A DNA stretch of 63,175 nt, taken from contig CASFTB010000006.1 of assembly GCA_949297575.1 (NCBI GenBank), positions 75,362 to 138,536 of the forward strand, written 5' to 3'. Below, one piece after another: positions 1-8,058 of the stretch (position 1 is its first letter; every line of letters starts with the position of its first letter). Made by a program: the position numbers and the translations under genes. The notes beneath the pieces are model-generated. The model did not search any database. It was not told where the DNA came from and was given only the letters and a program-made list of their open reading frames with translations. This DNA is from an uncultured Bacillota bacterium (GTDB taxonomy: Bacteria; Bacillota; Clostridia; Christensenellales; Borkfalkiaceae).

Positions 1-19
1 CGTCCGCGGTTCGCGGACG
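1..19. repeat. Perfect inverted repeat (hairpin) at window edge
   Basis: An 8-bp perfect inverted repeat (CGTCCGCG / CGCGGACG) with a 3-nt loop lies at the very edge of the window. It may be part of a terminator whose remainder is outside the window. No adjacent T-tract is visible, so the role is open. Confidence 0.5.
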
Positions 20-36
20 GCACCCCTCTCGCTTGT

Positions 37-68
37 CGAGGCGCGCATCGACTGCGCGCCTCGCCGTT
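37..68. terminator. GC-rich hairpin downstream of leuS, probable terminator
   Basis: An 11-bp perfect stem (37-47 with 53-63, loop 48-52) begins 14 bp beyond the leuS stop codon. On the plus strand it is followed by CCGTTTTAT, so the better T-tract serves a gene entering from the left. On the minus strand (leuS) there is no clear T-run, so it may act mainly on a convergent neighbour outside the window. Confidence 0.5.
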
Positions 69-76
69 TTATATCC

Positions 77-2503
77 TTATACGATGATATTGATCAGTCT
101 GCCGGGTACGACGATAAATTTTTTGATGACTTTCCCTTCGACGAGCGGGGCGACGGCATCGTCTGCGAGCACCTTTGCTCGGATATCCTCTTCCGTGCTG
201 TCCTTTGCGATCATCATGCGCGCCCTGATCTTGCTGTTGACCTGTACGGCATATTCCGTCTCTTCGCGCACCAATGCGCCTTCGTCGCAGACGGGGTATT
301 CGCGGTCAAAGACGGAATACTTGCCGCCTGTCTGCTCCCAGAGCTCTTCCGAAAAATGGGGAGCGCAGGGGGCGAGGAGCAGGAGCAGATCCTTTACGCA
401 ATCCTTGAGGAAGGAGACATTTTGCGCGCCTGCACCGTCATATTTGTACAGGGCGTTGACGTACTCCATCAGCCTCGCAACGGCGGTATTGAAGGAGAAG
501 GCCTCCATGTCGCGGGTGATCTGCTTGATGGCGTAATTCCTGGCATAGTTGAGTTCTTTTTCCGCGTGGCCGAACGGCTCGTTCTTGCCCGCCTTCATGT
601 CGTTGACTTTCAGGACGATGCGCTCGACGCGGTCGAGGAACTTTGCGACGGATTTGATGCCGTCGTCGCTCCACGGGCCGCCCTCCGTATAGGAGAAGCC
701 GAACATAAGATACATGCGGAAGACGTCCGATCCGTACGTCGAAACATATTCGTCGGGGGAAACGATGTTGCCCTTGGATTTTGACATGCGGTTGCCGTCC
801 GGGCCGAGGATGACGCCCTGATGCACGAGCGATCGGAATGGCTCGTCGAAGTTAAGGTACCCCATGTCGCGCAGCGCTTTCGTAAAGAAGCGCGCATATA
901 ATAGGTGCATGCAGGCGTGTTCCGCGCCGCCGATATATTTGTCGACGGGCAGCATCTTGTTGACGATCTCAGGATCGAATGGCATCTTTGCGTTGTGTGC
1001 GTCGGGGTAGCGGAGATAATACCAGCTCGAGCAGACGAACGTATCCAGCGTGTCGGGGTCGCGCAGCGCGTCGCCGCCGCAGTGCGGGCACTTTGTGTGC
1101 ATGAATTCGTCGCACTTCGCGAGGGGCGATTTGCCGTCCGGCTCGAACTGCACGTTGTAGGGCAGTTTGACCGGCAGGTCTTTGTAGGGGACGGGCACGA
1201 TGCCGCACTTGGGGCAATGTACCACAGGGATAGGCGCCCCCCAGTAGCGCTGGCGGGAGACGAGCCAGTCGCGCAGGCGGTAGTTGACCTTGCGGGCGCC
1301 TTTGCCCGCTTTTGCGAGGTAGTTTGTGATCTCCGCGCGCGCGTCCTCGCCGGACCTGCCGTCAAATTGCAGGCTGTTGACGCAGATGCCGTCTTCGCAG
1401 AAGGGGAGCACGGTCTCGCCGTTTTTGTTTTCGATGACTTTTTGGATGGGCAGGCCGTATTTCTGCGCAAAGGCAAAATCTCTCTCGTCGTGCGCAGGCA
1501 CGCCCATGACGGCGCCCGTGCCGTAAGAATAGAGGACATAGTCTGCCGCATAGATGGGCACTTTTTTGCCGTTGACGGGGTTGATGGCGTAATGTCCGAT
1601 GAATACGCCCGTCTTTTCCCTCGCGGAGGAGAGACGCTCGATCTCGTTTGTTTTAGCGGTATCCGCGATGTACTGTTCGACGGCGGCGCGCTGCTCTTCG
1701 GAAACGAGCTTCTGCACGAGGGGATGCTCGGGCGCCAGCACCACGTAAGAAACGCCGAAGATCGTGTCGACGCGCGTGGTGAAAACTTTGAACGTGTCTC
1801 CGCTCTCGCATTCGAACGCTACTTCGCAGCCGACGGATTTTCCGATCCAGTTTCGCTGCATCAGCTTCGTCTTTTCGGGCCAGTCGATCTTGTCGAGGCC
1901 GGAGAGCAATTCCTCCGCATATTTCGTGATGCGGAAGAACCATTGGGTGAGATCTTTTTTGATGACCGGGGTGCCGCAGCGCTCGCAGCAGCCCTCCTGC
2001 ACCTGCTCGTTGGCGAGCACCGTGTTGCAGCTCGGGCACCAGTTCACAGGCGCCTCTTTGCGGTAGGCGAGGCCGTTTTCATACAATTTCAGGAACATCC
2101 ACTGCGTCCATTTGTAATAGTCCTCCTCGCAGGTCTTGACCTCGGCGGACCAGTCGAACATGGCGCCCATGGCGCGTAGCTGGTGTTCCATCGTCTCTAT
2201 GTTCTTTTCGGTGGAATCCTTTGGGTGGATCTTTGTCTTGATCGCGTAGTTTTCCGCAGGCAGGCCGAAGGCGTCGAATCCCATGGGCTGGAACACTTCA
2301 TATCCCTGCATCCGCTTGAAGCGCGCATAGCTGTCGGCGGGCCCGTAGTTGTACCAGTGCCCGATGTGCAGCTTCGCGCCCGAAGGGTAGGAGAACATCT
2401 CGAGGACATAGAACTTTTTATCTATGTTCTTTTTGTTGAAGTTGTTCTCCTTGGTCTTCTCCCAGCGCTGCTGCCACTTTTTCTCGACCGACTTCATTTC
2501 CAT
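77..2503 (-). CDS. leuS: Leucyl-tRNA synthetase
   Basis: Class Ia synthetase that charges tRNA-Leu in the cytoplasm, 808 aa, a normal bacterial length. Visible signatures are the HIGH motif (residues 46-49), a Cys-x2-Cys zinc motif pair near residues 158-180, the CP1 editing domain (TRVDTIFG near 245 and [10 protein letters not shown] near 330), a second zinc module (CPKCG and CPHCG), and the RMSKS variant of KMSKS near residue 570. The start at 2503 is chosen because GGAGGAG sits 7 nt upstream. The first 86 nt overlap the end of the small membrane-protein gene upstream, and the two share a promoter at 2769-2797. The leader from that promoter is too short for a T-box, unlike thrS nearby. Identification is essentially certain. 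Confidence 0.98.
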   Translation of the reverse strand: MEMKSVEKKWQQRWEKTKENNFNKKNIDKKFYVLEMFSYPSGAKLHIGHWYNYGPADSYARFKRMQGYEVFQPMGFDAFGLPAENYAIKTKIHPKDSTEKNIETMEHQLRAMGAMFDWSAEVKTCEEDYYKWTQWMFLKLYENGLAYRKEAPVNWCPSCNTVLANEQVQEGCCERCGTPVIKKDLTQWFFRITKYAEELLSGLDKIDWPEKTKLMQRNWIGKSVGCEVAFECESGDTFKVFTTRVDTIFGVSYVVLAPEHPLVQKLVSEEQRAAVEQYIADTAKTNEIERLSSAREKTGVFIGHYAINPVNGKKVPIYAADYVLYSYGTGAVMGVPAHDERDFAFAQKYGLPIQKVIENKNGETVLPFCEDGICVNSLQFDGRSGEDARAEITNYLAKAGKGARKVNYRLRDWLVSRQRYWGAPIPVVHCPKCGIVPVPYKDLPVKLPYNVQFEPDGKSPLAKCDEFMHTKCPHCGGDALRDPDTLDTFVCSSWYYLRYPDAHNAKMPFDPEIVNKMLPVDKYIGGAEHACMHLLYARFFTKALRDMGYLNFDEPFRSLVHQGVILGPDGNRMSKSKGNIVSPDEYVSTYGSDVFRMYLMFGFSYTEGGPWSDDGIKSVAKFLDRVERIVLKVNDMKAGKNEPFGHAEKELNYARNYAIKQITRDMEAFSFNTAVARLMEYVNALYKYDGAGAQNVSFLKDCVKDLLLLLAPCAPHFSEELWEQTGGKYSVFDREYPVCDEGALVREETEYAVQVNSKIRARMMIAKDSTEEDIRAKVLADDAVAPLVEGKVIKKFIVVPGRLINIIV

Positions 2504-2735
2504 CTTCTGACTCCTCCGCGCTCTTTACAGCGCCTTGTTTTTTCATTCTCTTTGCGATCGTCCTGTAGAGCAGGTAGGCGACAGGCCCGACCACGGGCAG
2601 GAGCAACACGGCAAGATTCCACGGGATGATCGCCCTGATCAGCCCCATGTCCTTCATCAGGAGATAGAGCGTGGAAACCGCGAGTACGTAATGTACGGCA
2701 AGTATCGCGATGATCGCGACCAGAACAGGTCCCAT
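2418..2735 (-). CDS. Small membrane protein, PLDc_N-like
   Basis: A 105-aa protein with two hydrophobic segments (about residues 4-27 and 33-60) separated by a short loop containing an [15 protein letters not shown] stretch, followed by a basic and then acidic, Gln-rich tail. The two-helix layout with a central W-x-x-x-x-x-P pattern resembles the phospholipase D N-terminal membrane domain (PLDc_N) found as a stand-alone protein; this is inference from pattern only. The start codon has an AAGGAAAAAGGGGG ribosome-binding region. Its last 86 nt overlap leuS, so translation of the two is probably coupled. It is the first gene after the promoter at 2769-2797. The tail lying inside leuS could be poorly constrained. 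Confidence 0.75.
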   Translation of the reverse strand: MGPVLVAIIAILAVHYVLAVSTLYLLMKDMGLIRAIIPWNLAVLLLPVVGPVAYLLYRTIAKRMKKQGAVKSAEESEDGNEVGREKVAAALGEDQGEQLQQKEHR

Positions 2736-2768
2736 CGACGGGTCGCCCCCTTTTTCCTTTATTGAAAA

Positions 2769-2797
2769 ATTATAGTATGTTTTGCACTTTTAGTCAA
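2769..2797 (-). promoter_or_regulatory. Promoter of the small membrane protein-leuS operon
   Basis: On the minus strand, TTGACT (2797-2792) and TATAAT (2774-2769) are separated by exactly 17 bp. Transcription would start about 30 nt before the start codon at 2735, leaving no room for a T-box leader. Confidence 0.8.
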
Positions 2798-2802
2798 GTC
2801 AA

Positions 2803-2832
2803 GTGACATGTAACGGCGAAAATTTTTATAAT
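2803..2832 (+). promoter_or_regulatory. Possible promoter of ytxC
   Basis: GTGACA (2803-2808) and TATAAT (2827-2832) are separated by 18 bp, back to back with the leuS-operon promoter. The -10 is perfect and the -35 good, but the gene may also be transcribed from a sporulation-specific promoter that I cannot recognise. Confidence 0.5.
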
Positions 2833-2891
2833 TCGCACCCGAAAGCCGCCCGCGCGTAAATAATAAAGTTTTCGCCGCATAAACTGAAACT

Positions 2892-3587
2892 ATGGAATTA
2901 CTTGCGGTTTCAGATGTGGAGAGCAACAGCCATTTCATCGCGTATGCGGCAGTGCCGCTGGCGCGGGGGAGGCACAGGGCAGCCATCTCCTTTTCCGACG
3001 GCAGGGTCAGCCTGTGCGTCCGCCCGGGTGATGACGTGCAGGAGATGCGCCGCATCGTCGAGGAGAAGATCGCCGAGATCGTCTGTATCGGCTACAAATA
3101 TGCGAAGCTTTCCGAAGCTGTCAGGCCGGCGGGCCTGACGGAGGAAGAGCGCGAGATCCTTCTTGCTGCACTCATCGCCGCAGACCTTGCGGAGGACAAA
3201 AAATATGTCCTGTCGCGCCTGCGCGGGGCAAAGGAATATTCCATAGACGGGTTATTCACCTTTCGTCTGCGCGATCTCCGCGAAAAGTGGAAGGGGGTCG
3301 CCGCGTGTGTCCCGCCCGTATTTACGGCGGGGCAGCTCGCCGCGTTCATGGAATTTCTTTTGGACGGGGAACGCGGGAAAATTTTTCTGAAGGGCGGAGA
3401 AGTGTATGACAGCCGCTGCCGGCGGCTTAGCCGCGCCGCACTCATCGAGCACGGCGGGCGGGAGATGCGCACGCTGCGGGAGATCGTCCTGAGCTGTGCC
3501 TCGAAGGTAGAGTGCCTCGGGTTTCTCCCCGAAAGGGAGGAGAGGTTTCTGCGCCGCTATTATGCAGGGCGCGTCGGCTTTCACTGA
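2892..3587 (+). CDS. ytxC: YtxC-family sporulation protein
   Basis: A 231-aa protein that I assign to the YtxC family (uncharacterised sporulation proteins) from its length, its C-terminal features (KVECLGFLPEREERFLRRYY) and above all its position directly upstream of thrS, as in Bacillus subtilis. It has no predicted signal peptide or membrane segment. The start ATG at 2892 has no convincing Shine-Dalgarno sequence, so the exact N-terminus is uncertain. The gene ends 30 bp before the thrS promoter. Molecular function is unknown for the family. The assignment is from memory of synteny and sequence pattern, and a profile search would settle it. Confidence 0.7.
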   Translation: MELLAVSDVESNSHFIAYAAVPLARGRHRAAISFSDGRVSLCVRPGDDVQEMRRIVEEKIAEIVCIGYKYAKLSEAVRPAGLTEEEREILLAALIAADLAEDKKYVLSRLRGAKEYSIDGLFTFRLRDLREKWKGVAACVPPVFTAGQLAAFMEFLLDGERGKIFLKGGEVYDSRCRRLSRAALIEHGGREMRTLREIVLSCASKVECLGFLPEREERFLRRYYAGRVGFH

Positions 3588-3616
3588 AATTTTTTTCGCG
3601 GGGCTCATGAAATCCG

Positions 3617-3645
3617 TTGACAAAAGGGCGCAAACATATTATCAT
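3617..3645 (+). promoter_or_regulatory. thrS promoter
   Basis: A perfect TTGACA (3617-3622) and TATCAT (3640-3645) are separated by 17 bp, immediately before the T-box leader. Transcription would start near 3652. Confidence 0.85.
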
Positions 3646-3651
3646 TATAGA

Positions 3652-3880
3652 AAACATATCCTTACGATAAGGAGAAAGACAAGTAGTGCGGGAGGCAGGC
3701 CCTCCAGAGAGCGGAACAGACGCTGCGAGTTCCGCGTTCCGCGCCCGCAACGAAACCGCTTTTTCCAAAGGGGAGCAGGCGCCGCTCCTGATCAGGCGCA
3801 CAGAGCGGCCGCGTCTGCGGCAATTAAGGTGGAACCGCGCAAGTCATGCGTCCTTAAACGATCGTTTAAGGACGCTTTTT
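3652..3880 (+). ncRNA. T-box leader of thrS
   Basis: A tRNA-sensing leader between the thrS promoter and its start codon. The conserved T-box sequence, consensus AGGGTGGNACCGCG, is present as AAGGTGGAACCGCG at 3826-3839. Stem I landmarks are AGTA near 3684 and AGAGAG near 3710. The leader ends in a perfect terminator stem (3848-3875) followed by T5. The UGGA of the T-box would pair with an uncharged tRNA ending in UCCA. A candidate Thr specifier codon, ACC, lies at 3755-3757 on the 3' side of stem I, but I could not fold the RNA to confirm it. Uncharged tRNA-Thr should favour antitermination and thrS expression. Confidence 0.93.
3848..3880 (+). terminator. Regulated terminator of the thrS T-box
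   Basis: A perfect 13-bp stem (GCGTCCTTAAACG and its complement, 3848-3860 / 3863-3875) with a 2-nt centre is followed by TTTTT. It is the terminator alternative to the T-box antiterminator. Confidence 0.9.
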
Positions 3881-3915
3881 ATTTGAAGTTCAGGGATTTT
3901 ACGGAGGTAAGAAAC

Positions 3916-5823
3916 ATGGTCATCACACTCAAGGGGGGAGACAAAAGAGAATACGCCTCTCCCGTTTCCTGCAAGCAGATCGCGCAAGACATAAGCGAGG
4001 GCCTGGCGCGCGCGGCTGTCTGCGCCAAGGTGGACGGGCATCTCGTCGACCTCGCGCACGTCGTCGATTCGGACTGCGAACTGGAGATCATTACACTCAA
4101 AGACAAGGAGGGCCTGCAGGTCTACCGCCATACGGCGGCGCACGTCCTCGCGCAGGCGGTCAAGGCGATCTTCCCCACCAGCAAGCTTGCGATCGGGCCT
4201 ACTATCGACAACGGCTTCTATTACGACATCGATTTTAAAACGCCCATCACCCAGGACGACCTTGCGAAGATCGAAGCGGAGATGAAGAAGATCATCAAGA
4301 GCAACCTTCCCGTAGAGCGCTTTACGCTCTCCCGCGCCGAAGCGATCAAGCTGATGACGAAGTATTCGGAGAAGTATAAGGTCGAGCTCATCAAAGATCT
4401 CCCCGAGGGGGAGGAGATCTCCTTCTACAAACAGGGAGACTTTACCGACCTTTGCCGCGGCCCACACCTTCCTTCCACGGGCAAAATCAAGGCGTTCAAA
4501 TTGATGAGCATCGCGGGTGCCTATTGGCGCGGCAACGAAAAGAACAAGATGCTCACCCGTATCTACGGCACCGCTTTTGCGAAAAAGGACGAAATGGAAG
4601 CGTATTTCACCATGCTCGAAGAGGCGAAAAAGCGCGACCATATCAAGCTGGGCAAAGAGCTCGGTCTGTTCGCGTTCTTGAACGAGGGCAGGGGGTTCCC
4701 GTTCTTCCTCCCGCGCGGCATGATCCTCAAAAATACGCTCATCGACTATTGGAGGCAAGTACATAGCCGTGAGGGCTATGTCGAAGTGCAGACGCCCATT
4801 ATCCTCAACCGCTCCCTTTGGGAAACGTCCGGCCATTGGGATCACTATAAAGAAAACATGTACACGACCAAGATCGACGGAGAAGACTGCGCGATCAAGC
4901 CGATGAACTGCCCGGGCGGGATGCTCGTCTATAAGCTGACCCCGCACAGCTACAAGGATTTACCTATCCGTATGGGCGAGCTGGGCATCGTGCACCGCCA
5001 CGAAAAGAGCGGCCAGCTGCACGGCCTGATGCGCGTGCGCTGCTTCACGCAGGACGACGCGCACATCTTCATGCTGCCCGAACAGATCACGGATGAGATC
5101 AAGGGCGTCGTGCGCATCATCAATGAAGTATATACGCTGTTTGGTTTCAAATACCATGTTGAGCTTTCCACCCGTCCCGAGAACAGCATCGGCAGCGACG
5201 AGGATTGGGAAAATGCCACGAACGCCCTCCGGGCCGCTCTTGACGAGATGGGGCTCCCTTACGTCGTGAACGAAGGGGACGGCGCGTTCTACGGCCCGAA
5301 GATCGACTTTCATCTGACTGATTCCATCGGCAGGACGTGGCAATGCGGTACCATCCAGCTCGACTTCCAGCTCCCGCAGCGGTTTGAGGCGGAATACACG
5401 GGCGAAGACGGAAAGAAGCACCGCCCGATCATGATCCATCGTGTCGTGTTCGGCTCCATCGAGCGCTTTATCGGCATCCTCATCGAACATTATGCCGGCA
5501 AGTTCCCCGTGTGGCTCGCTCCCGTGCAGGTCAAGATCCTGCCCGTCTCCGACAAGTCGCTCGATTACGCGAAACAGGTCGAGGCCGAACTGAAGGCAAA
5601 AGGGCTCCGCGTCGAGACGGACGAGCGCAACGAGAAGATCGGTTACAAGATCCGTGAGGCGCAGCTCGAGAAACTCCCGTATATGCTCATCATCGGAGAC
5701 AAGGAAAAGGAGGAGGGCACCGTCTCCGTCCGTATGCGCGAGAAGGGCGACATCGGCTCTATGGCGCTCTCCGATTTTGCGGTTCGCGTTAAAAAGGAAA
5801 ACGACGAGAAGACTGTTTTCTGA
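3916..5823 (+). CDS. thrS: Threonyl-tRNA synthetase
   Basis: Class II synthetase that charges tRNA-Thr, 635 aa, the normal length. The order is an N-terminal TGS domain (about 1-62), the HTAAHVLAQ zinc/editing-type domain, a catalytic core with CPGG and a motif-2 region (RCFTQDDAH), and a C-terminal anticodon-binding domain (from the KILPVSDKS stretch). The frame is open well upstream into the T-box leader, but the true start is ATG 3916: GGAGG lies 8 nt upstream and TGS homology begins there. Expression is controlled by the T-box leader. Identification is certain. Confidence 0.98.
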   Translation: MVITLKGGDKREYASPVSCKQIAQDISEGLARAAVCAKVDGHLVDLAHVVDSDCELEIITLKDKEGLQVYRHTAAHVLAQAVKAIFPTSKLAIGPTIDNGFYYDIDFKTPITQDDLAKIEAEMKKIIKSNLPVERFTLSRAEAIKLMTKYSEKYKVELIKDLPEGEEISFYKQGDFTDLCRGPHLPSTGKIKAFKLMSIAGAYWRGNEKNKMLTRIYGTAFAKKDEMEAYFTMLEEAKKRDHIKLGKELGLFAFLNEGRGFPFFLPRGMILKNTLIDYWRQVHSREGYVEVQTPIILNRSLWETSGHWDHYKENMYTTKIDGEDCAIKPMNCPGGMLVYKLTPHSYKDLPIRMGELGIVHRHEKSGQLHGLMRVRCFTQDDAHIFMLPEQITDEIKGVVRIINEVYTLFGFKYHVELSTRPENSIGSDEDWENATNALRAALDEMGLPYVVNEGDGAFYGPKIDFHLTDSIGRTWQCGTIQLDFQLPQRFEAEYTGEDGKKHRPIMIHRVVFGSIERFIGILIEHYAGKFPVWLAPVQVKILPVSDKSLDYAKQVEAELKAKGLRVETDERNEKIGYKIREAQLEKLPYMLIIGDKEKEEGTVSVRMREKGDIGSMALSDFAVRVKKENDEKTVF

Positions 5824-5862
5824 AAAGTGCGTTTTTTAACCGAAAAAACACATGAAAAACAT

Positions 5863-5891
5863 TTGACAGCGCGCCGCAAATCTGGTATTAT
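5863..5891 (+). promoter_or_regulatory. Promoter of infC-rpmI-rplT
   Basis: A perfect TTGACA (5863-5868) and TATTAT (5886-5891), 17 bp apart, lie about 185 bp upstream of infC. Confidence 0.88.
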
Positions 5892-5897
5892 ATTACG

Positions 5898-6032
5898 GTA
5901 AAGTAGAAGTTACTTCTCGCCTTGCGGCAACAGCGCCTGCAAGTGCCACAACCAGCAGAGACGGCGGGTGCGTCCAGCGCCCGAGATGTAAAATCCGGCG
6001 GGTCGTATTTCTTCTTTACGACCCGCTTTTTT
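5898..6032 (+). ncRNA. L20-type autoregulatory leader
   Basis: A structured 5' leader between the promoter and infC, ending in an intrinsic terminator. In low-GC Gram-positive bacteria this position is occupied by the L20 leader, where ribosomal protein L20 binds a site mimicking its 23S rRNA site and promotes early termination. The CGGCAACAGCGCCTGCAAGTG segment and the ACCAGCAGAGACGGCGG stretch fit the pattern I remember for this family, but I could not run a covariance model. The order infC-rpmI-rplT downstream is exactly as expected. Confidence 0.8.
5998..6032 (+). terminator. Terminator within the L20-type leader
   Basis: A 10-bp perfect stem (GCGGGTCGTA 5998-6007 / TACGACCCGC 6017-6026) is followed by TTTTTT. 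It lies before infC, so it must be an attenuator. Confidence 0.9.
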
Positions 6033-6076
6033 ATTGTTTTGTCGGGAATATTTTGTGAAAAGGACGGTATAAGACC

Positions 6077-6589
6077 ATTAAAGACCAGCATCAGGTGAAC
6101 GGAGAGATCCGCGATCAGGAAGTGAGGGTGATCGGCCAGGACGGCAACCAGCTCGGCATCATGAGCTCCCGCGAGGCGCTGCGTCTCGCAGAGGAGAGCG
6201 ATCTTGACCTGGTAAAAATATCGCCCACGGCCAGGCCCCCCGTATGCAAGATCATGGACTACGGTAAGTTCAAGTTCGAGCAGGGAAAAAAGGAAAAGGA
6301 GTCCCGCCGCAACCAAAAGATGGTCGAGATCAAAGAGGTGCGCCTCTCGATGACCATCGACACGGGAGACATGAACGTCAAGTGCCGCCAGGCACAGAAG
6401 TTTTTGGACGCGGGGAATAAAGTCATGGTTTCCATCCGCCTGCGCGGGCGCCAGAACGCGCATGCTTCTATGGGGGTGGACGTCATGAATACTTTCTTTG
6501 AAATGCTGGGCGGGAAGGCCGTCATGGACAAGAAGCCCGCAAACGAGGGCAGGAACATTACGATGCTGCTCTCTCCCGCAAAACAGTAA
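6077..6589 (+). CDS. infC: Translation initiation factor IF-3, predicted ATT start
   Basis: IF-3 binds the 30S subunit and enforces correct start-codon choice. Motifs such as EIRDQEVRVIG, the basic linker (QGKKEKESRRNQ) and the C-terminal domain are all present. The frame is closed by TGA at 6056-6058, and between that stop and the first GTG (6095) the only plausible start is ATT at 6077, preceded by AAAAGGA. This gives a 170-aa protein beginning M-KDQHQVNGEIRD, matching the usual IF-3 N-terminus. A rare AUU start, discriminated against by IF-3 itself, is the known autoregulatory feature of infC in E. coli and is also found in Bacillus. The GTG has no ribosome-binding site. First gene of the infC-rpmI-rplT unit. 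Confidence 0.92.
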   Translation: MKDQHQVNGEIRDQEVRVIGQDGNQLGIMSSREALRLAEESDLDLVKISPTARPPVCKIMDYGKFKFEQGKKEKESRRNQKMVEIKEVRLSMTIDTGDMNVKCRQAQKFLDAGNKVMVSIRLRGRQNAHASMGVDVMNTFFEMLGGKAVMDKKPANEGRNITMLLSPAKQ

Positions 6590-6667
6590 AGCAGAACAGG
6601 TCGATCCGGCCGTACGCCGCCCGCGCGGCAGGCGGTACGAGCTAGAATAAAAACGGAGGAAACAAAA

Positions 6668-6871
6668 ATGCCTAAACAGAAATCGCACAGCGGCTCCAAA
6701 AAGCGCTTTGACATCACCGGCAGCGGCCGTGTCAAGAGGGCGCAGTCGGGCAAGAACCACAAGACGGGTGAGAAGCCCAGGAAGAGAAAGAGAAGTCTCC
6801 GCCAGACGGCTTTCGTCAGCGAAACGCAGGAACTCACGGTCAAGAACCGCCTGATCCCGTACAAGAAATAA
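6668..6871 (+). CDS. rpmI: 50S ribosomal protein L35
   Basis: A 67-aa, strongly basic protein beginning MPKQKSHSGSKKRF, typical of bacterial L35. GGAGG lies 8-12 nt upstream of the start. It sits between infC and rplT in the standard order and is expected to be co-transcribed and controlled by the leader upstream of infC. Confidence 0.97.
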   Translation: MPKQKSHSGSKKRFDITGSGRVKRAQSGKNHKTGEKPRKRKRSLRQTAFVSETQELTVKNRLIPYKK

Positions 6872-6890
6872 TAGAGGAGGAGATTAAGTC

Positions 6891-7244
6891 ATGCGTATCA
6901 AGAGAGGAGTAAACGCTGTTAAAAAGCGCAGGAAGATATTCAGGCTTTCCAAGGGCTATTTCGGTTCCAAGAGCAAGTCTTACAGGATCGCGCGCGAGGC
7001 GGTCATGAAGTCGCTGATGTATGCGTACATCGGCAGAAAGCGCAGGAAGAGAGATTTCCGTCAGCTCTGGATCTCCCGCATCAACGCTGCGGCAAGGCTC
7101 AACGGCCTGTCTTACAGCAAATTCATGCACGGCCTGAAGGTCGCCGGCATCGAGCTGAACAGGAAGGCGCTCGCCGACATCGCGGTCAACGACGCGGCCG
7201 CCTTTGCGGCCCTTGCTGAAAAGGCGAAAGCTGCCATTGCATAA
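6891..7244 (+). CDS. rplT: 50S ribosomal protein L20
   Basis: A 117-aa protein beginning [16 protein letters not shown], the usual L20 N-terminus. L20 is an early 50S assembly protein and, in Firmicutes, the repressor of its own operon through the leader at 5898-6032. The start has AGGAGGAG upstream. Last gene of the unit; a strong terminator follows 8 bp after the stop codon. Confidence 0.97.
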   Translation: MRIKRGVNAVKKRRKIFRLSKGYFGSKSKSYRIAREAVMKSLMYAYIGRKRRKRDFRQLWISRINAAARLNGLSYSKFMHGLKVAGIELNRKALADIAVNDAAAFAALAEKAKAAIA

Positions 7245-7252
7245 AGTCCGGG

Positions 7253-7284
7253 AAAACCTTCTTTGTCCGAAAGAAGGTTTTTTT
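7253..7284 (+). terminator. Terminator after rplT
   Basis: A 12-bp stem (AAAACCTTCTTT 7253-7264 / AAAGAAGGTTTT 7270-7281) with a T-rich 3' arm extending to 7284. Confidence 0.9.
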
Positions 7285-7295
7285 GGTAACTGAGC

Positions 7296-8045
7296 ATGTT
7301 GATCACATCGAGAAACAACCCCTTTGTCCGCCGTATCTGTTCCCTGCGGGAAAAGAAGTTCAGGCGCGAGAGCGGCGAGTATATCGTCGAGGGGGTCAAA
7401 CAAGTGCGAGAGGCGGTGGAGGCGCGATGCGACGTGCGCGCCGTCATTGTGTCGGAAAGTTATTCCGGAGACGTGTATGCGCCCGGGCTTCTCACGCGCG
7501 TTTCAGACTCTGTCTTTGAAAAGCTTACGGACGAGCCCGCACCGCAGGGCATCCTCGCCGTGCTCGCTATCCCGGGAACGCAGCCGTCGCCTCCCTCCGG
7601 AGATTGTCTGCTTCTGGACGGCGTGGCTGACCCCGGCAACCTCGGGACGATCCTGCGCACGGCGAACGCCGCGGGATACGGGGATATCTATCTCCGCTCC
7701 TGCGCAGATCCGTTTTCGCCGAAATGTGTGCGCGCGGCGATGAGCGGCATCTTTTTCGTCCGCCTGCACATCGGAGAGGACGAAGCGCTCTCCGTCGCAT
7801 TGGAAGGCGTTCCGCTCATCTGTGCGGACATGGGCGGAGAGGATGTCTTTTCGTTCGGTGCACCGGATCGGTTCTGCCTCGTGATCGGCAATGAGGGGAG
7901 AGGGGTGAGCGATGAGGTGCGCGCGGCATGCGCGCAGACCGTTTGTATTCCCATGCGCCCCAGCTGCGAGAGCCTCAACGCCGCCGTCTCGGCGGGTATT
8001 CTCATGTATGAGCTCGCGCACGGGCGCGAACACACACGCAAATAA
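7296..8045 (+). CDS. TrmH/SpoU-family RNA 2'-O-methyltransferase
   Basis: A 249-aa SPOUT-class methyltransferase that transfers methyl from S-adenosylmethionine to ribose of rRNA or tRNA. Motif 1 (DPGNLGTILRTA), motif 2 (LVIGNEGRGVSDEV) and motif 3 (ESLNAAVSAGILMYEL) are complete, and an N-terminal substrate-binding domain (about 1-95) begins with the typical ITSRNNPFVRRI. The exact target nucleotide cannot be read from sequence; a position next to rplT, as for ysgA in Bacilli, is common for this subgroup. The start has only a weak ribosome-binding site just after the terminator stem. The end is 13 bp from the yebC start, so the two are probably co-transcribed. Confidence 0.92.
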   Translation: MLITSRNNPFVRRICSLREKKFRRESGEYIVEGVKQVREAVEARCDVRAVIVSESYSGDVYAPGLLTRVSDSVFEKLTDEPAPQGILAVLAIPGTQPSPPSGDCLLLDGVADPGNLGTILRTANAAGYGDIYLRSCADPFSPKCVRAAMSGIFFVRLHIGEDEALSVALEGVPLICADMGGEDVFSFGAPDRFCLVIGNEGRGVSDEVRAACAQTVCIPMRPSCESLNAAVSAGILMYELAHGREHTRK

Positions 8046-8058
8046 GGAGAGATTTCAT

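Noticed and set aside
3562..3915. N-terminal extension of ThrRS by 118 codons
   Set aside because: The extension is the T-box leader read in frame; the true start is ATG 3916 with GGAGG.
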